Assembly (NCBI GenBank): GCA_009772935.1
Contig: WOUR01000023.1
Location: 62,001-126,000 of the forward strand
Length of the DNA: 64,000 nt
Reading direction: 5' to 3'
Source of the DNA: Rhodospirillaceae bacterium
GTDB taxonomy: Bacteria > Pseudomonadota > Alphaproteobacteria > Reyranellales > Reyranellaceae
Of the stretch, positions 63,152 to 64,000 are shown one piece after another; position 1 is the stretch's first letter; each line of letters begins with the position of its first letter. The position numbers and the translations under genes are program-made. The notes beneath the pieces were generated by a model. The model worked only from the letters and a program-made list of their open reading frames with translations. It searched no databases and was not told the origin of the DNA.

Positions 63152-63943
63152 TCAGCGGCCCTTCCAGTTGGGCTTGCGCTTTTCGGCGAAGGCCTTCGGG
63201 CCCTCGACCGTGTCCTCGCTGGTCGCCATGGCGACGAAGGCGGGGTAGGTCTGGTTGCGCATGCCGATCTCGAGCGACGGCTGGTCGAGCGAACGCATCA
63301 CGACCTGCTTGGTGGCGCGGATCGACATCGGCGAGCATTCGAGGATCTGGGCGGCCCACTTCCTGGCCGACGCCATCAGCTCGGCATGGGGCACCACTTC
63401 GGTGACGAAGCCCATCTCGTAGCCTTCCTTGGCACCGACGTGGCGGCCGGTCAGCATCATGCCCATGGCCTTCTTGAGTGGGATCATGCGGCTCAGGCGC
63501 TGCATGCCGCCGGCGCCGGCGGCCAGGCCGACGCGCGGCTCGGGGAGGGCGAACTTGGCCTGGTCGGAGGCAATGATGATGTCGCAGGCCAGCGCGATCT
63601 CGAAGCCGCCGCCCATGGCGATGCCGTTCACGGCGGCGATCACCGGCTTGTCGAGGTCGAAGCGGTTGGCGAGGCCGCCGAAGCCCTTGGCCGGATGGAC
63701 CGGGCGCTTGCCGGTCTTGGCCTGGATCTCGGCATGGTACTTGAGGTCGTTGCCGGCGCAGAAGGCCTTGTCGCCGGCGCCGGTGATGATGGCGACCCAG
63801 AGGTCCGGGTTGGCCTGGAACTCGTCGAACGCCTCGACCATCTCCTGGTTCGCCATGGGGTGACAGGCGTTGTAGACCTCGGGGCGATTGATCGTGACGA
63901 TCATCAGGTGGCCGTCGGTCTCGACCTTGCTGTACTGGCCCAT
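63152..63943 (-). CDS. Enoyl-CoA hydratase (crotonase) family protein
   Basis: A 263-aa crotonase with both catalytic glutamates in place: Glu115 in MGGGFEIALACD and Glu135 in LPEPRVGLAAG, so a true hydratase is likely. Oxyanion-hole segments are DKAFCAGNDL and GGGFEI. The expected reaction is hydration of trans-2-enoyl-CoA to (S)-3-hydroxyacyl-CoA; carnitinyl-CoA dehydratase-type activity is another option. The upstream promoter region extends to the window edge. Confidence 0.92.
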   Translation of the reverse strand: MGQYSKVETDGHLMIVTINRPEVYNACHPMANQEMVEAFDEFQANPDLWVAIITGAGDKAFCAGNDLKYHAEIQAKTGKRPVHPAKGFGGLANRFDLDKPVIAAVNGIAMGGGFEIALACDIIIASDQAKFALPEPRVGLAAGAGGMQRLSRMIPLKKAMGMMLTGRHVGAKEGYEMGFVTEVVPHAELMASARKWAAQILECSPMSIRATKQVVMRSLDQPSLEIGMRNQTYPAFVAMATSEDTVEGPKAFAEKRKPNWKGR

Positions 63944-64000
63944 GGCAAAACTCCTTCCGTCTTTTCGTGAATGGCGATTTACCGTCCAAAATGCCGCGGT

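Overview
The window is 64 kb of very GC-rich DNA with almost no gaps between genes. I see no rRNA or tRNA genes, CRISPR arrays, insertion sequences or phage genes. The content is typical of a metabolically broad, soil- or water-dwelling alphaproteobacterium: many short-chain dehydrogenases (SDRs), CoA-ester enzymes, orphan Bug-type solute receptors, GMC oxidoreductases, PmtA-type phospholipid methyltransferase, a GH17-GT2 beta-glucan synthase, and rhizobial/rhodospirillal-style dispersed palindromes. A Reyranella-like or related lineage would fit, but this is an inference from gene content only.

Layout. 1-12.7 kb: two SDRs, a tyrosine-phosphatase-like protein, a TauE/SafE permease, a PldB-like hydrolase, the beta-glucan synthase, a PmtA-Nudix pair, MaoC and GNAT proteins, a Bug receptor, a YeiH-type permease, a stand-alone biotinyl domain and an unrecognised protein made of two copies of one domain. 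12.7-17.5 kb: a DTW protein, then an arylpyruvate:ferredoxin oxidoreductase operon (iorA-iorB-like) ending in a PaaI-type thioesterase. 17.5-29.8 kb: mixed catabolic genes (GMC oxidoreductase, 2,4-dienoyl-CoA reductase, class III CoA-transferase, dienelactone hydrolase, Fe-alcohol dehydrogenase, CmcJ-type oxygenase, amidase, Bug receptor).

29.9-37.7 kb is the most coherent unit: a six-gene minus-strand operon with a PECR/AtuG-type SDR, carboxyltransferase, two tandem acyl-CoA dehydrogenases, enoyl-CoA hydratase and biotin carboxylase. This is the gene set of acyclic terpene (citronellol/geraniol, Atu) degradation; a leucine/isovalerate-type role is the alternative. A 22-bp palindrome lies in its promoter region, and the same palindrome, perfect, lies in front of a LiuR-like MerR regulator 20 kb away (57.6 kb). 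That regulator heads a second catabolic block (DmdC-type acyl-CoA dehydrogenase, LysR regulator, hydrolase, PaaG-like crotonase). The two blocks are therefore probably one regulon.

37.8-47.3 kb: an SCP2 protein with a clear terminator, a CGNR regulator divergent from a VOC protein with two AACCGGTT operators between them, a GNAT, a SsuABC/TauABC-type importer next to a gamma-glutamyltransferase-like enzyme, a lipoprotein, a long-chain acyl-CoA ligase and a GNAT. 47.3-56.1 kb: two DUF2272 lipoproteins, a large GH64-like beta-1,3-glucanase-family protein whose reading frame is cut by an in-frame TAG before its DUF4114 end, a GMC oxidoreductase, a VOC protein and a gamma-carbonic-anhydrase-family protein. 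The window ends with a Sel1-repeat protein, the MerR block, a small OmpA-like protein and a crotonase.
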